From the NCBI RefSeq assembly GCF_016889425.1, contig NZ_CP069513.1, positions 372,001-436,000 of the forward strand: a DNA stretch of 64,000 nt. Reading direction: 5' to 3'. The notes under the pieces were generated by a model. It was not told the DNA's origin. It did no database searches and saw nothing but the letters and a program-made list of their open reading frames with translations. A program made the position numbers and the translations under genes. Of this stretch, positions 19,481 to 29,266 are shown in pieces. Position 1 is the stretch's first letter. Each line of letters opens with the position of its first letter. Source of the DNA: Corynebacterium amycolatum. Its GTDB lineage: Bacteria; Actinomycetota; Actinomycetes; Mycobacteriales; Mycobacteriaceae.

Positions 19481-19567
19481 GGAGCAGCGGACTCGTTGGT
19501 CTCGCTGTGCTCATGCTGTGCTCGTTGGACGCCTAGCATCCCTAGACTTCTCAGACGGCGAGCGCAC

Positions 19568-19771
19568 TTACTCCACCGAGAATAAATCCCCTGGCTGGCA
19601 GTCCAGGGCTTCACACAACATAGTGAGCGTCGTGAAGCGCACGGCTTTCGCCCTGTTGTTTTTGAGCACTGAGAGGTTGACCGGTGTGACCCCGACCTGT
19701 TCGGAAAGGGCTGCGAGCGTCATACCGCGGCTTTCCAGTAGCTCATCCAAGTGGCACACAACCTTCGCCAT
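19568..19771 (-). CDS. Small Cro/CI-type HTH regulator (YozG-like)
   Basis: 67 residues consisting almost only of an HTH_3 domain: TLAALSEQVGVTPVNLSVLKNN is the helix-turn-helix, ending in LCEALDCQPGDLF. Its ATG directly abuts the stop of the upstream DUF2975 gene (TAAATG), so the two are translationally coupled. Such pairs are widespread; the membrane protein may modulate the regulator. The three palindromes at 20446-20493, upstream of the pair, are the obvious candidate operator. Confidence 0.88.
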   Translation of the reverse strand: MAKVVCHLDELLESRGMTLAALSEQVGVTPVNLSVLKNNRAKAVRFTTLTMLCEALDCQPGDLFSVE

Positions 19772-20362
19772 TTAAATGAGCCCTTCCTGGTCTTCCTGCA
19801 TTCGCGCGGCTCGGAACAACATAACTCCGAGAGTGGAGATGACCATCATAAGGACAAACCATATTCCTAGGTGCTGATAGAAATCGGCATGGTCGCGCTG
19901 GAACCACGTGCTCAGATTCAGGTCACCCGCGACCCAGTTTTCGCCCATAAGTTGCAGGAAACCACTTGCCGGATAGATCACTGCCAGCCAGGAGATAGCC
20001 ATAACGCGTCGCGCAGTCTTAACCGTAAAGAACTCGCCCTTCAGGTACGAGAGTGAGAATAACACGCAGAGCACGGCAATCGCGGCGACGATAGCGCATC
20101 GAACAGCAGTCGCGGCAATAAACAAGGAGAGGGCTCCACCGCTCATAACCTCGATGGGAACGCCCTTGTTACTTCCCAGGACTTCAGGCAGGAGCAGAGT
20201 CAGATCGCTGGGGAACTGTTGGTGAAGAACCGGGTGGCGGAGCTCAAGAAGGATGTAAGCCAGCGCGATTACTCCGACAAAAAGGCCCGCAACTACATCC
20301 CGGCGTTCCTTAGTTTGGTTGACATATGGGTCATTTGGCTTCTTGGCCTGGGGAGATGTCAT
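19772..20362 (-). CDS. DUF2975 membrane protein
   Basis: 196 residues with four hydrophobic helices and a short polar N-terminus (MTSPQAKKPNDPYV). Gene order with the small HTH protein identifies it as the DUF2975 partner. The ATG at 20362 is preferred to 20446 because AAGGA stands 8 bases before it and the extra N-terminus is not conserved-looking. Function unknown; possibly a membrane sensor or anti-regulator for the HTH protein. Confidence 0.82.
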   Translation of the reverse strand: MTSPQAKKPNDPYVNQTKERRDVVAGLFVGVIALAYILLELRHPVLHQQFPSDLTLLLPEVLGSNKGVPIEVMSGGALSLFIAATAVRCAIVAAIAVLCVLFSLSYLKGEFFTVKTARRVMAISWLAVIYPASGFLQLMGENWVAGDLNLSTWFQRDHADFYQHLGIWFVLMMVISTLGVMLFRAARMQEDQEGLI

Positions 20363-20445
20363 AGCTAGTTTCCTTGCTGCACCGTCATTGGCGCGGTTAG
20401 TGAATTTTTCTGCGGGTCGCTTGGAGCTGCAGCCAAACCCCGACA

Positions 20446-20493
20446 CATCGTTATTCGATGTATCGCTTTTCGATACTATATCGCTTTTCGATA
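20446..20493. promoter_or_regulatory. Three tandem palindromic operators
   Basis: Three 15-base palindromes of the form yATCG-N5-CGATr follow one another: CATCG/CGATG (20446-20460), TATCG/CGATA (20461-20475) and TATCG/CGATA (20479-20493). Starts are 15 and 18 bases apart. They lie 84-131 bases upstream of the DUF2975-HTH operon and about 100 before the divergent DUF418 gene. Inferred binding site of the HTH protein. Confidence 0.7.
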
Positions 20494-20596
20494 TGTCGCA
20501 AGACTTCTACAACTTAACGTCACGACAACCGCCGTCCCCACCTCACCATCCGCCGCCAACCTGCGTACCCTCCCACAAATCCTTTACGTTGGAGGA

Positions 20597-21919
20597 ATGA
20601 CTGACAACCGACCCAGTTCTAGCACCAACCCCAGACCTCGCATGCTCGTTCCCGACGCTGCGCGTGGGTTCGCGCTCCTCGGCATCGCTATCGCGAACAT
20701 TGCCACCGCCTGGCTGGTGGCAGATCCCGAACTGCCCGCAGCATTCTTCGGAGGCGTCATAAACGACAGCATCGCCGACAAGGCCACCGTGCTGTTTACC
20801 GCTGTGACCGCACATAGCCGCGGGCTGCCGATGTTCGCAACGCTGCTCGGCTTCGGTGTCGGACTCATTGTCCGCAGTTTGGCCAGGAGGAACTTTCCAC
20901 GGTCGCGGGCGCGGGTGGTCGTCGTAAAGCGATATGCGTTCCTGGGGCTGTTCGGCATCGCGCACATGCTGCTTCTGTTCTTTGGCGACATCATGTTTCT
21001 CTACGGCATCTGCGGCATCATCCTGGGGCTGCTTATGGGGCTTAGCAACAAGGTGCTGACGATTCTCGCGTGGATTGCGCTGACGATCAACGCTGCACTG
21101 AGCCTGCTGTTTTTGGGATTCGTAATTGCGATGCCCGACGCCGAGTTCGTCGGCTCCGACATGAGCGAGTTCGTCAACGGCGGTGCAATTGAAACGAGTT
21201 ACCTGGATATGCTCGCCGCGAACCTCCAGGTCCTGACAATGAGCATCACTACCCTGCCGCTGCAGCTGTTCCTCTACCTGCCGGTGATGATGATCGGCTT
21301 CGTATGGGCTCGCAAGGGCGTGCTTGACGACGTTGACGCGCACCGCCCCCTGCTTATTCGGTGGCTCGTGGTGGCCGTGATTGTCGCCTTCGGTGTCGGA
21401 ATCCCTATGGGGTTGGCAGCGATTGGAGTTCTTCCAGCCGGACAGCACATGGCCTTCTTGGTAATTAATAACTTTGCCGGAGTGTTCGCCGGTCCTGGCA
21501 TCCTAGCCGGGCTGGCGTTGGCGCTGCAGCCGCTCCAGCGACGCTTGAACGAGGGCGCCGCTGTGCCTGGTTGGCTGGTACCGATTGTGGCGCTCGGCAA
21601 GCGTTCGATGACGGGCTACCTGATGCAGTCGGTGATCTTCTTTGTGCTGGTTTACCCGTTTACCCTGAACATCCCGCGCAACATGGGCGCGTTCGTGCAA
21701 ACCCTCATCGCTGTAGGCGTCTGGTTGGTGACCCTGTTGGCCGCGTGGGCGATGGAGCGTCGCGGCATGCAGGGGCCGTTTGAGAAGGTGCATCGCCGGC
21801 TGTCGTACGGGCCGACGATGCGGGCGGAGCTGACCGGGGTCGGTGGCCCCAAACCAACTCCGCAGGAGGCGCCGGGTGCGGCGGGCACGCCAGGTGTGGC
21901 GGGCGCGGCGGGCGCTTAA
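20597..21919 (+). CDS. DUF418 family membrane protein
   Basis: 440 residues with about ten membrane helices. The opening VPDAARGFALLGIAIANI and the C-terminal GKRSMTGYLMQSVIFF are typical of the DUF1624/DUF418 acyltransferase-like transporters. The C-terminus ends in an Ala/Gly/Pro-rich low-complexity tail (APGAAGTPGVAGAAGA). It diverges from the DUF2975 operon and may share its operators. Substrate unknown. Confidence 0.85.
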   Translation: MTDNRPSSSTNPRPRMLVPDAARGFALLGIAIANIATAWLVADPELPAAFFGGVINDSIADKATVLFTAVTAHSRGLPMFATLLGFGVGLIVRSLARRNFPRSRARVVVVKRYAFLGLFGIAHMLLLFFGDIMFLYGICGIILGLLMGLSNKVLTILAWIALTINAALSLLFLGFVIAMPDAEFVGSDMSEFVNGGAIETSYLDMLAANLQVLTMSITTLPLQLFLYLPVMMIGFVWARKGVLDDVDAHRPLLIRWLVVAVIVAFGVGIPMGLAAIGVLPAGQHMAFLVINNFAGVFAGPGILAGLALALQPLQRRLNEGAAVPGWLVPIVALGKRSMTGYLMQSVIFFVLVYPFTLNIPRNMGAFVQTLIAVGVWLVTLLAAWAMERRGMQGPFEKVHRRLSYGPTMRAELTGVGGPKPTPQEAPGAAGTPGVAGAAGA

Positions 21920-21983
21920 GGCGCGGCGGCAGCTTAAGTGCTCTGCACCCATTTAGCCCCTGCCGCAGCTAACGGTCAATGCG

Positions 21984-24944
21984 CTACTTGCCCCGGCGGG
22001 TCGCCTTCACCACTCGCTTGGTGGTGCGCTTGACCGCCTTCCTAGTGGTCTTCTTGGCAGCCTTCTTCGTGCTCTTGCGAGTCGACTTTTTCGCGGCCTT
22101 CTTGGTACCACCATCGGCAGCTTCCTTCGCACGACGCTCAGACAGCAGCTCGCAGGCGCGGGCATCGGTCAGCGTCTCAGGCGTATCACCCTTGCGCAAC
22201 GAAGCATTGGTGACACCATCGGTGACGTACGGACCGAAGCGGCCATCCTTCACCGACATCGGGCGACCGGAGACATCGTTGTCGCCCAGCTGCTTCAGTG
22301 GCGGCTTCGCAGCAGCGCGGCCGCGGCGCTTCGGCTCCGCGTAGATACGACGAGCCTCGTCCAATGTCACGGTGAAAATCTGCTCTTCGTTAGCCAGTGA
22401 ACGCGAGTCCGTGCCCTTCTTCAGGTACGGACCGTAACGGCCATTCTGAGCAGTAATAACCTCGTTATCGACCGGGTCGACACCGACCTCGCGCGGCAGG
22501 CTCATCAGCTTCAGAGCCTCTTCCAACGTGACAGTCGACGGCTCCATGGAGGAAAACAGCGAGGCCGTCTTCGGCTTCAGAGTTTCCTCGATGATTTCCG
22601 CGGTGCGCTTTTCCTTCTGCTTGGCAGCGGTCTTGGTTTCCCAGTTCTTCTTTCGCTTGCCCTCGGCAGCGCGCTGAGCGTCCTCTTCGGCGCGCTCAGC
22701 TGCGATGATCTCCTCAGCCTTGGCTACGACACCTTCGCGCTCTTCATCGGTGACCAGCTCGGTGACGTAGGGGCCGTAGCGGCCATCGCGAGCAACAATC
22801 ATGCGACCATTGGCCGGGTTAATGCCCAGCTCACGACCACCCTGCGGCATGGCCAGCAGCTTCTCGGCGGCGGCCAGATCCAGCTCGTCCGGAGTCATGG
22901 CCTCCGGGATGTTGGCGCGCTGCACCTCGTCGGCACCGTTTTCACCGGCACCCGGACGAGTACGCTCCAGGTACGGTCCATAGCGGCCAACGCGAACGAT
23001 GATCGGGTTACCCTCGGCATCGTCGAAGAGGTGGAGCGAATTGACCTTCCGAGCATCAATCGATTCCAAGTTCACGTCGATGATGTTCTTCAGACCACCG
23101 TGGGTCGCAATGGCGTCGGCTCCCTTGTGGCGGTGATCCTTGTCATCACCGAAATAGAAACCGGTCAGCCAGGTCGTGCGATCCTTATTGCCCGCAGCAA
23201 TGCCGTCGAGCTCATCCTCCAGCTCGGAGGTGAAGTCGTAGTTGACCAAATCGGAGAATGCTTCCTCCATCAGCCCCACCACGGCAAAGGCCACCCACGA
23301 GGGCACCAGAGCGTTGCCGCGGGAGTAGACGTAGCCGCGATCCTGAATGGTCTTGATAATCGACGCGTATGTCGACGGACGACCAATTCCCAGGTCCTCC
23401 ATCTTCTTCACCAAGCTGGCCTCGGTGAAGCGCGCAGGCGGGTTGGTGGAGTGGTTGTCGGCACTGAAGTCCGTGGCCGTCAGGCCCTGGCCTTCCGTCA
23501 ACTGTGGCAGACGCTTCTCAGCGTTGTCGGCGACCTTACGGCCGTCAGAAAGCGCGGAGACCTCGACGTATGCCTTGAGGAAGCCCGGGAAGCGAATCGT
23601 TCGTCCGGTGGAGGCGAACTCGACGGCGTGCGTGTCGGTGGCGCCAGCGATGGTGACCTTCATGGACGTGCCGCGTGCGTCGGCCATCTGCGAGGCGACG
23701 GTACGCTGCCAAATCAGTTCGTAGAGCTTGAATTCCTCAGCATCCAGCGATCCCGCCAGCTGCCCCGGCGTTGCGAATGTCTCGCCAGCCGGACGAATTG
23801 CCTCGTGCGCTTCCTGCGAGTTCTTCACCTTGCGCGAGTACTGGCGCGGCGCATCGGCGACGTACTCCGAGCCGTAGAGCTCCAGCGCCTGCTTACGCGC
23901 GGCGTCGATACCGGCCTTGGACAGCGTCGTGGAGTCGGTACGCATGTAGGTAATGTGACCGTTTTCGTACAGGCGCTGCGCCACACGCATCGTGCGCTCA
24001 GAGGTGTAATGCAGCTTGCGGCCCGCCTCCTGCTGCAGCGTAGAAGTCATGAACGGCGGGTACGGGCGGCGCGTGTACGGCTTCTCCTCCACCGACGCGA
24101 CCTTGAGCTCAGAGCCCACGAGGTCCGCCGCCAGGGTTTCGGCGAGCTGCTTATCGACGACCCGGATGCCATCGGACTTCTTCAGCTGGCCACGGTCATC
24201 GAAGTCTCGGCCCTGCGCTACGCGCTGACCATCAACGCTGGTCAGGGTTGCGACGAATTCCTTCGGCTGGTTGGCGTCAGCAGAAGCCGAGCCGGTGTCC
24301 AAAGTTGCGGCGACATCCCAGTACTCAGCGGAGATAAACGCCATGCGTTCACGCTCACGCTCGACGATGACACGCGTCGCCACCGACTGCACACGGCCTG
24401 CCGACAGGCGCGGCATGACCTTCTTCCACAGCACCGGTGAAACCTCGTAGCCGTAAAGGCGGTCGAGGATACGGCGACCTTCCTGGGCGTCGACCAGGTT
24501 CTGGTCCAGCTCACGGGTATTGGCGGCGGCTTCCAGGATGGCCTGCTTGGTGATCTCATGGAACACCATGCGGCGCACTGGCACCTTGGGCTTCAGAACC
24601 TCCAGCAAGTGCCAGGCAATAGCCTCGCCCTCACGGTCGGGGTCAGTTGCGAGATAGAGTTCGTCGACTTCCTTGAGCTTGGCCTTCAGGTCGGCGACTT
24701 TCTTCTTCTTATCAGCGCTGACGACATACAACGGAGCAAATCCGTTGTCGACATTCACACCCAGCCGAGCCCAGGGCTCTTTCTTGTAACGAGCCGGAAC
24801 GTCAGCTGCGCCACGGGGCAAGTCGCGAATGTGTCCCACCGACGCCTCCACGATGTAATCATCGCCGAGATACGGCTGAATCTTGCGAGCTTTCGTCGCT
24901 GACTCGACAATTACAAGGCGCTTGAGGCCGTCTGAATTCGCCAT
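21984..24944 (-). CDS. topA: DNA topoisomerase I
   Basis: 986-residue type IA topoisomerase. The N-terminal TOPRIM domain opens with LVIVESATKARKI and includes LATDPDREGEAIAWHLLE; the active-site tyrosine lies in HITYMRTDSTTLS. Several C-terminal Toprim_C repeats end in GRYGPY or GRFGPY, and the last about 45 residues are a Lys/Arg/Thr tail (KKAAKKSTRKSTKKAAKK) typical of actinobacterial TopA. No tetracysteine zinc fingers are present, as in mycobacteria. Relaxes negative supercoils. Start ATG 24944 matches the conserved MANSDGLKRLVIVES. Confidence 0.96.
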   Translation of the reverse strand: MANSDGLKRLVIVESATKARKIQPYLGDDYIVEASVGHIRDLPRGAADVPARYKKEPWARLGVNVDNGFAPLYVVSADKKKKVADLKAKLKEVDELYLATDPDREGEAIAWHLLEVLKPKVPVRRMVFHEITKQAILEAAANTRELDQNLVDAQEGRRILDRLYGYEVSPVLWKKVMPRLSAGRVQSVATRVIVERERERMAFISAEYWDVAATLDTGSASADANQPKEFVATLTSVDGQRVAQGRDFDDRGQLKKSDGIRVVDKQLAETLAADLVGSELKVASVEEKPYTRRPYPPFMTSTLQQEAGRKLHYTSERTMRVAQRLYENGHITYMRTDSTTLSKAGIDAARKQALELYGSEYVADAPRQYSRKVKNSQEAHEAIRPAGETFATPGQLAGSLDAEEFKLYELIWQRTVASQMADARGTSMKVTIAGATDTHAVEFASTGRTIRFPGFLKAYVEVSALSDGRKVADNAEKRLPQLTEGQGLTATDFSADNHSTNPPARFTEASLVKKMEDLGIGRPSTYASIIKTIQDRGYVYSRGNALVPSWVAFAVVGLMEEAFSDLVNYDFTSELEDELDGIAAGNKDRTTWLTGFYFGDDKDHRHKGADAIATHGGLKNIIDVNLESIDARKVNSLHLFDDAEGNPIIVRVGRYGPYLERTRPGAGENGADEVQRANIPEAMTPDELDLAAAEKLLAMPQGGRELGINPANGRMIVARDGRYGPYVTELVTDEEREGVVAKAEEIIAAERAEEDAQRAAEGKRKKNWETKTAAKQKEKRTAEIIEETLKPKTASLFSSMEPSTVTLEEALKLMSLPREVGVDPVDNEVITAQNGRYGPYLKKGTDSRSLANEEQIFTVTLDEARRIYAEPKRRGRAAAKPPLKQLGDNDVSGRPMSVKDGRFGPYVTDGVTNASLRKGDTPETLTDARACELLSERRAKEAADGGTKKAAKKSTRKSTKKAAKKTTRKAVKRTTKRVVKATRRGK

Positions 24945-25331
24945 AGAAGTTTTTCTATCCTGCAACGTTGACTGTTTTTGACTGTTTAAGTTCTGATTTT
25001 GGTTTAAATCTTGGGGTTCTTGACCGGACTCTGGCCGGGCCAGCTGCGAGAAGCCCGCAATCGGTTCCAACCGGTTCCGATCAGTTCAAATCAGTTCCCG
25101 GCCGCGTTCTCCCGGAAGATTATCTGGAAAGAATATGAAGAATATAAGGAATACCGTACACACAATCTAGTTTGTCGCGTGGAATCCTCAAGTATCGGGC
25201 GGATTTTGGGTGTGACTGAAGGGGCTGCTGTGGGGGGGGAGGGATACCCGGTGGCCAGCCCGACGACTGCTCTGTGGCTGGCCATGACTGGCCGCAACGG
25301 GCGCGTGACTGCGGGCTGCACGTGTGAATAC

Positions 25332-25530
25332 GGGCTGCAAATGTGAAACTGTGCGAGTTTATAGCACTTTCAGGCCATTTTTCGTGCGATTTGTGCCATA
25401 AACGCGGTCAGTAACCCGGATCATCCCCGTCGCCGCCAGCCATAAACGCGGTCAGTAACTCGCATTGAAGTAAGAAGCAGAAGGTCCCCACCGGTCGACA
25501 CGCTGAGCAGACGCACTTTTGCCTATTACC
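25332..25530 (+). repeat. Intergenic repeat, copy A, followed by an IS1249-like end
   Basis: Contains the block GGGCTGCAAATGTGAAACTG...CACTTTCAGGCC (25332-25376) and two direct motifs CATAAACGCGGTCAGTAAC near 25397 and 25441. Homologous to copy B at 56238 over its whole length. From 25496 it continues with a sequence matching the right end of IS1249 at 38785-38822 (CGACACGC, then TTTTGCCTATTA). The rest of the topA-cspA spacer (24945-25710) shows only short CGGTTCC-type repeats near 25060-25110 and no gene. Confidence 0.8.
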
Positions 25531-25570
25531 CCGCGATTGCCGCGCACTCCGGGACCCCAGAAATACAAAA

Positions 25571-25598
25571 CCCACGCAGAAATTACTTTCCGCGTGGG
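25571..25598 (-). terminator. Terminator downstream of cspA
   Basis: Arms CCCACGC (25571-25577) and GCGTGGG (25592-25598); read on the minus strand the hairpin is followed by TTTTGTATTTC. It lies 113 bases after the cspA stop. Confidence 0.65.
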
Positions 25599-25710
25599 AG
25601 AATCACGGCTCACAGCATGAACACAGCATGAACCTTGCAGATCGAGGTCTACGAGCCAAACCGAGCAAAAGCCCAGTTCAGAACCGAACTCAGCCCCGAA
25701 CTACTAAGCT

Positions 25711-25914
25711 TTACAGAGGCTTCACGTCCAGAGCCTGCGGGCCCTTCTGGCCTTCACCAATCTCGAACTCGACTGCCTGGTTCTCTTCCAGCGTCTTGAA
25801 ACCAGTGCCCTGGATCTCGGAGTAGTGAACAAACACGTCGTTGCCACCGTCAGCTGGGGCGATAAACCCGAAGCCCTTCTCCGAGTTGAACCACTTCACA
25901 GTACCCTGTGCCAT
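25711..25914 (-). CDS. cspA: Cold shock domain protein
   Basis: 67 residues, a single cold-shock OB fold. RNP1 is [11 protein letters not shown]2 is DVFVHYSEI, and the start [12 protein letters not shown] is invariant in the family. Binds single-stranded nucleic acid as an RNA chaperone and transcription antiterminator. The ATG at 25914 is the family start; longer readings to 26301 are non-coding. The 307 bases to the divergent helicase contain the promoter and probably a long leader, a usual feature of csp genes; nothing else is visible there. Confidence 0.96.
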   Translation of the reverse strand: MAQGTVKWFNSEKGFGFIAPADGGNDVFVHYSEIQGTGFKTLEENQAVEFEIGEGQKGPQALDVKPL

Positions 25915-26221
25915 TACAAAACTTCCCAACTTCAGGATTCGATAAAACAAGTATTCGCGACGCACATCCGGCCACACACAATGGGGTAAACACGGCGAGA
26001 ACACCCTTTCCGCCTCGAGCGGGCTTTTGCTGGGTGCCCTTTGGCGGGCGATACACTCAAAAAGTCTGCCACGTTTGGGGCGCAAGCGCCGATTAGGAAC
26101 AGCTCCTTGCCACCCCCGTAAACCCGCGTTCGGGGCCCGGAGAAACTGGGTTGTCGAAAGGCGAAAATGTGGCTGGCAGGAAGCGTCGTCAAGCATATGA
26201 AGTGCGCGTTTATAGGAAAGG

Positions 26222-28567
26222 GTGGTGTCGGTGGAGTCATTTGGACGGGAGCTGCTGGGGCCGGTTATTCGTGCGCATCCGCGGGCGACGGTGACGCACA
26301 TTGCGGATCTTCCTGCACGCGCTGGTGTGACCGCACCTTGGCCTGAATGGGTGCCGGAATGGCTGAAAGAAGTGCTGGTAGATCGCGGAATTGAGAACCT
26401 GTGGACTCATCAGGCGACAACCGCGAACCTCGCCCGCGAGGGCGTGCACTGCGTCGTCGCGACGGGCACAGCGTCGGGTAAATCGCTCGGTTATCTGCTG
26501 CCCGTGCTCACAGAACTGTCCGCCACCCCCGAGGCCACCGCGCTGTACCTCTCCCCGACCAAGGCACTGGGCGCCGATCAGCTGGACACGGCACGCGCGA
26601 TGGCACCGGCGTCGCTGAGCTCGCTGATTTCGCTTTACGACGGCGACACCCCGCAAGACGCCCGGCGCGCGATTCGCGACCATGCCCGTTGGGTGTTTAC
26701 CAACCCCGATATGCTGCATGTTTCGGTCCTCGGCAATCATGTTCGGTGGACGCGGATGCTGCGCAACCTGCGCTATATCGTCGTCGACGAATGCCATGCC
26801 TATCGAGGCGTATTCGGCGCCAACGTCTCCCAAATTCTGCGTCGCCTTCTGCGGCTGTCCCGGGAGTATGGCGCCTCGCCGACCGTGATTTTTGCCTCTG
26901 CGACGACCAACGACCCTGCTGACCAGGCTCGTCGCCTCATCGGCGAGCCTGTCGAGGCCGTCACCGAAGACGGCGCCCCGGTCGGTGAGCGGACTATCGC
27001 CCTGTGGGAACCCGGCCTGCTCCCCGACCTCCAAGGCGAGAACGGTGCCCCCGTGCGCCGCCCCGCCCCGACCGAGGCCGCAGATATCATGGCCGACCTG
27101 CTCGTCGAGGGCGCCCGCACCCTGACCTTCACCCGTTCGCGAAGCAGTGCCGAGAAGGTAGCGCTCGGCGTGCGCGAGCGCCTGGAGAAGCGCCGCCGCA
27201 GCGATATCGCCGAGCGCATCGAGTCTTACCGCGCCGGCTACCTGGCCGAAGAACGCCGCGACATCGAGCGCATGCTCGATGACGGCACCCTGCTTGGTGT
27301 GGCCACCACCAATGCACTGGAGCTGGGCATTGACGTCGGTGGCCTTGACGCGGTGGTGCAGGCCGGTTTCCCGGGCACGGTCGCTTCGTTCTGGCAGCAG
27401 GCCGGCCGCGCGGGCCGTCGTGGTCAGGGCGCGCTGGTGGTGTTGGTGGCTCGCGATGATCCCATGGACACTTACTTGGTCCACAACCCTTCGGCACTGT
27501 TGGGCCGGCCGGTGGAGAAGACCGTCTTCGATCCCCGTAACCCGCATGTGGTGTGGTCACACCTCTACTGCGCGGCTGTGGAGAAACCGATCACCACCAG
27601 CCAGCTTCAGGCATGGGGAACCCTGCCCGTAGCCGAAGACATGGTGGTTGCGGGCTGGTTGCGCAAACGCACCTGGGAAGGACAAGAACCCGTCTACTAC
27701 CCGACCGACCGCGATGAGGGACCGCGCATTGCCACTGCTCACGATGCCGTGAACGTCCGTGGCGGCGATGGCCAGGAAGTGGCCATCGTCGACCAGACCG
27801 ATGGTCGCCTGCTTGGCACCATCGATCTTGGCCGTGCGATGCAGCAGGTCCACGACGGTGCCGTTTACTTGCACCGCGGCGAGTCCTACCTTGTCGACCA
27901 GCTGGACTTCGACAGCCTCGTCGCCCTGGTCCACCCCGAGCAGCCACGCTATTCCACCAGCTCACGCATGGACACCACCATTCGCATCCTCGATGTTGAC
28001 GACATGCGCCACTACCAGGGCTTACAGGTCGCTTCCTGCCAGGTCGAGGTTTTTCATCAGGTCACCTCCTATCTTCGTCGCTTGGATACCGGCGAGATTC
28101 TCGACAGTGTTGAGCTTGACTACCCTCCGCAGCGTTTGGTCACGCGCGCCGTGGCCTACACAATGCCCGAGTCCACACTGCGCTCGTGGGGCGTGGGCTC
28201 CGACATCGCGCCGGGGGCTCTCCACGCAGCCGAGCACGCGGCTATCGGCATGCTGCCGCTGATTGCCACCTGCGACCGCTGGGACATCGGCGGCGTTTCC
28301 ACGATCATGCACGCCGATACCCAGCAGCCCACCGTTTTTGTTTACGACGGGCACCCTGGTGGTGCAGGATTCGCCGACCGTGGCTACGAGGCCTTCGCGC
28401 AGTGGATTCGCGCGACCCGCGATGCTGTCGCCGCCTGCGAGTGCGAATCCGGTTGCCCATCGTGCATCCAGTCGCCCAAGTGCGGCAATGGCAACGATCC
28501 GCTGGACAAGGCCGGCGCAATCAAAGTGCTCAGTGGAGTGTCGCGCGCGCTTAACGACGGCCAGTAG
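26222..28567 (+). CDS. DEAD/DEAH helicase with DUF1998 zinc domain (MrfA/YprA-like)
   Basis: 781-residue SF2 helicase. Walker A is [16 protein letters not shown] (about 80), Walker B is [10 protein letters not shown], motif III FASATT, and motif [18 protein letters not shown]. The C-terminal DUF1998 region contains a four-cysteine cluster [16 protein letters not shown] (about 740-755). The family includes B. subtilis MrfA, which acts in excision repair of mitomycin damage. GTGs at 26222, 26225 and 26231 are all possible starts behind AGGAAAGG. Its last 17 bases overlap the end of the convergent tad operon. Confidence 0.88.
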   Translation: MVSVESFGRELLGPVIRAHPRATVTHIADLPARAGVTAPWPEWVPEWLKEVLVDRGIENLWTHQATTANLAREGVHCVVATGTASGKSLGYLLPVLTELSATPEATALYLSPTKALGADQLDTARAMAPASLSSLISLYDGDTPQDARRAIRDHARWVFTNPDMLHVSVLGNHVRWTRMLRNLRYIVVDECHAYRGVFGANVSQILRRLLRLSREYGASPTVIFASATTNDPADQARRLIGEPVEAVTEDGAPVGERTIALWEPGLLPDLQGENGAPVRRPAPTEAADIMADLLVEGARTLTFTRSRSSAEKVALGVRERLEKRRRSDIAERIESYRAGYLAEERRDIERMLDDGTLLGVATTNALELGIDVGGLDAVVQAGFPGTVASFWQQAGRAGRRGQGALVVLVARDDPMDTYLVHNPSALLGRPVEKTVFDPRNPHVVWSHLYCAAVEKPITTSQLQAWGTLPVAEDMVVAGWLRKRTWEGQEPVYYPTDRDEGPRIATAHDAVNVRGGDGQEVAIVDQTDGRLLGTIDLGRAMQQVHDGAVYLHRGESYLVDQLDFDSLVALVHPEQPRYSTSSRMDTTIRILDVDDMRHYQGLQVASCQVEVFHQVTSYLRRLDTGEILDSVELDYPPQRLVTRAVAYTMPESTLRSWGVGSDIAPGALHAAEHAAIGMLPLIATCDRWDIGGVSTIMHADTQQPTVFVYDGHPGGAGFADRGYEAFAQWIRATRDAVAACECESGCPSCIQSPKCGNGNDPLDKAGAIKVLSGVSRALNDGQ

Positions 28568-28916
28568 CAGCATCCTCCACCGCGACCGGCCCTGCTCTGG
28601 ACGTGGCTTTTCTCGCCTTTCGTTGGACGCTGACCTGCACGTCCTCTCCATCGATCTCGCAGGCCACAAGACGTGCGTGGTTAGCTTTTGCGATTGACCC
28701 AGCGGCTTTGCAGGCATCGTCGCTCTCTTGCGCAGCCACGGCACCGGCCACCGCGGCCAGATCCGCTGCTACCGCTGCCTGCCGAGCCTGCACCACCCTC
28801 ACCCCGGCTGTAACTCCAACCAAAGTCAGAATGACGAAAGCAGCGATGAACAGTGCGGCTGCGACTGTGGTGGAACCATCTTCTTCGCGTAAGAGGCGGG
28901 CTGTCATGTTTCTCAT
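28551..28916 (-). CDS. TadE-like / Rv3654c-family pilus-associated protein
   Basis: 121 residues: a short basic N-terminus ending REEDGSTTVAAAL, a hydrophobic helix (about 18-40), then an Ala-rich domain with two cysteines (about 74 and 89) and a basic tail. The DGSTTV-helix start resembles prepilin-like class III signals of Tad pseudopilins. The start overlaps the end of the preceding tadE by four bases. Likely a minor pilin or secretion-apparatus subunit and last gene of the operon. Confidence 0.75.
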   Translation of the reverse strand: MRNMTARLLREEDGSTTVAAALFIAAFVILTLVGVTAGVRVVQARQAAVAADLAAVAGAVAAQESDDACKAAGSIAKANHARLVACEIDGEDVQVSVQRKARKATSRAGPVAVEDAATGRR

Positions 28917-29266
28917 GACGATGCCGCTCTTTCCTGCAGGGCAACCGCGCGTGCTTCCAGCGTAAAAGGCCCCGCTGAGCGCCGAATGGTCACGCGCACG
29001 GTACCGGAGGTTTCCGATATCGCGACCTGTCCATCCGCGTCGGCGCGGAGCTCGGCTACTGTCTCCGCATCGCCCCGCGCCTCAGCCCGTGCGATGGCTC
29101 CGGCTGCGTCGGTAAGCCCTAGGTACATTGCGATGGTGACCAGCCCTGACAAAGCCGTGACCATGACCGTGACCAGTGCCGCGAGACCGAAAGCGGTTTC
29201 TACCGTGGTTTGGCCTTCGTCGCCGACGCACAGGCGATGAAGCGTAGAGCGGATGCGGCTAGACAT
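28913..29266 (-). CDS. TadE-family minor pilin
   Basis: 117 residues with the motif DEGQTTVETAFGLAALVTV: a prepilin cleavage-like site followed at +5 by Glu and a hydrophobic helix, the signature of TadE/Flp pseudopilins. The soluble part carries a short beta-rich domain (GTVRVTIRRSAG). Overlaps the DUF4244 gene by 8 bases and the next gene by 4, so the operon is tightly coupled. Confidence 0.82.
   Translation of the reverse strand: MSSRIRSTLHRLCVGDEGQTTVETAFGLAALVTVMVTALSGLVTIAMYLGLTDAAGAIARAEARGDAETVAELRADADGQVAISETSGTVRVTIRRSAGPFTLEARAVALQERAASS

Noticed and set aside
23031..24440. 469-codon frame on the plus strand
   Set aside because: Antisense to topA, no ribosome site, Arg-rich shadow sequence.
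25332..25530. CRISPR-like direct repeats in the intergenic repeat
   Set aside because: Only two direct motifs per copy, the spacers are partly conserved between copies, and there are no cas genes in the window.
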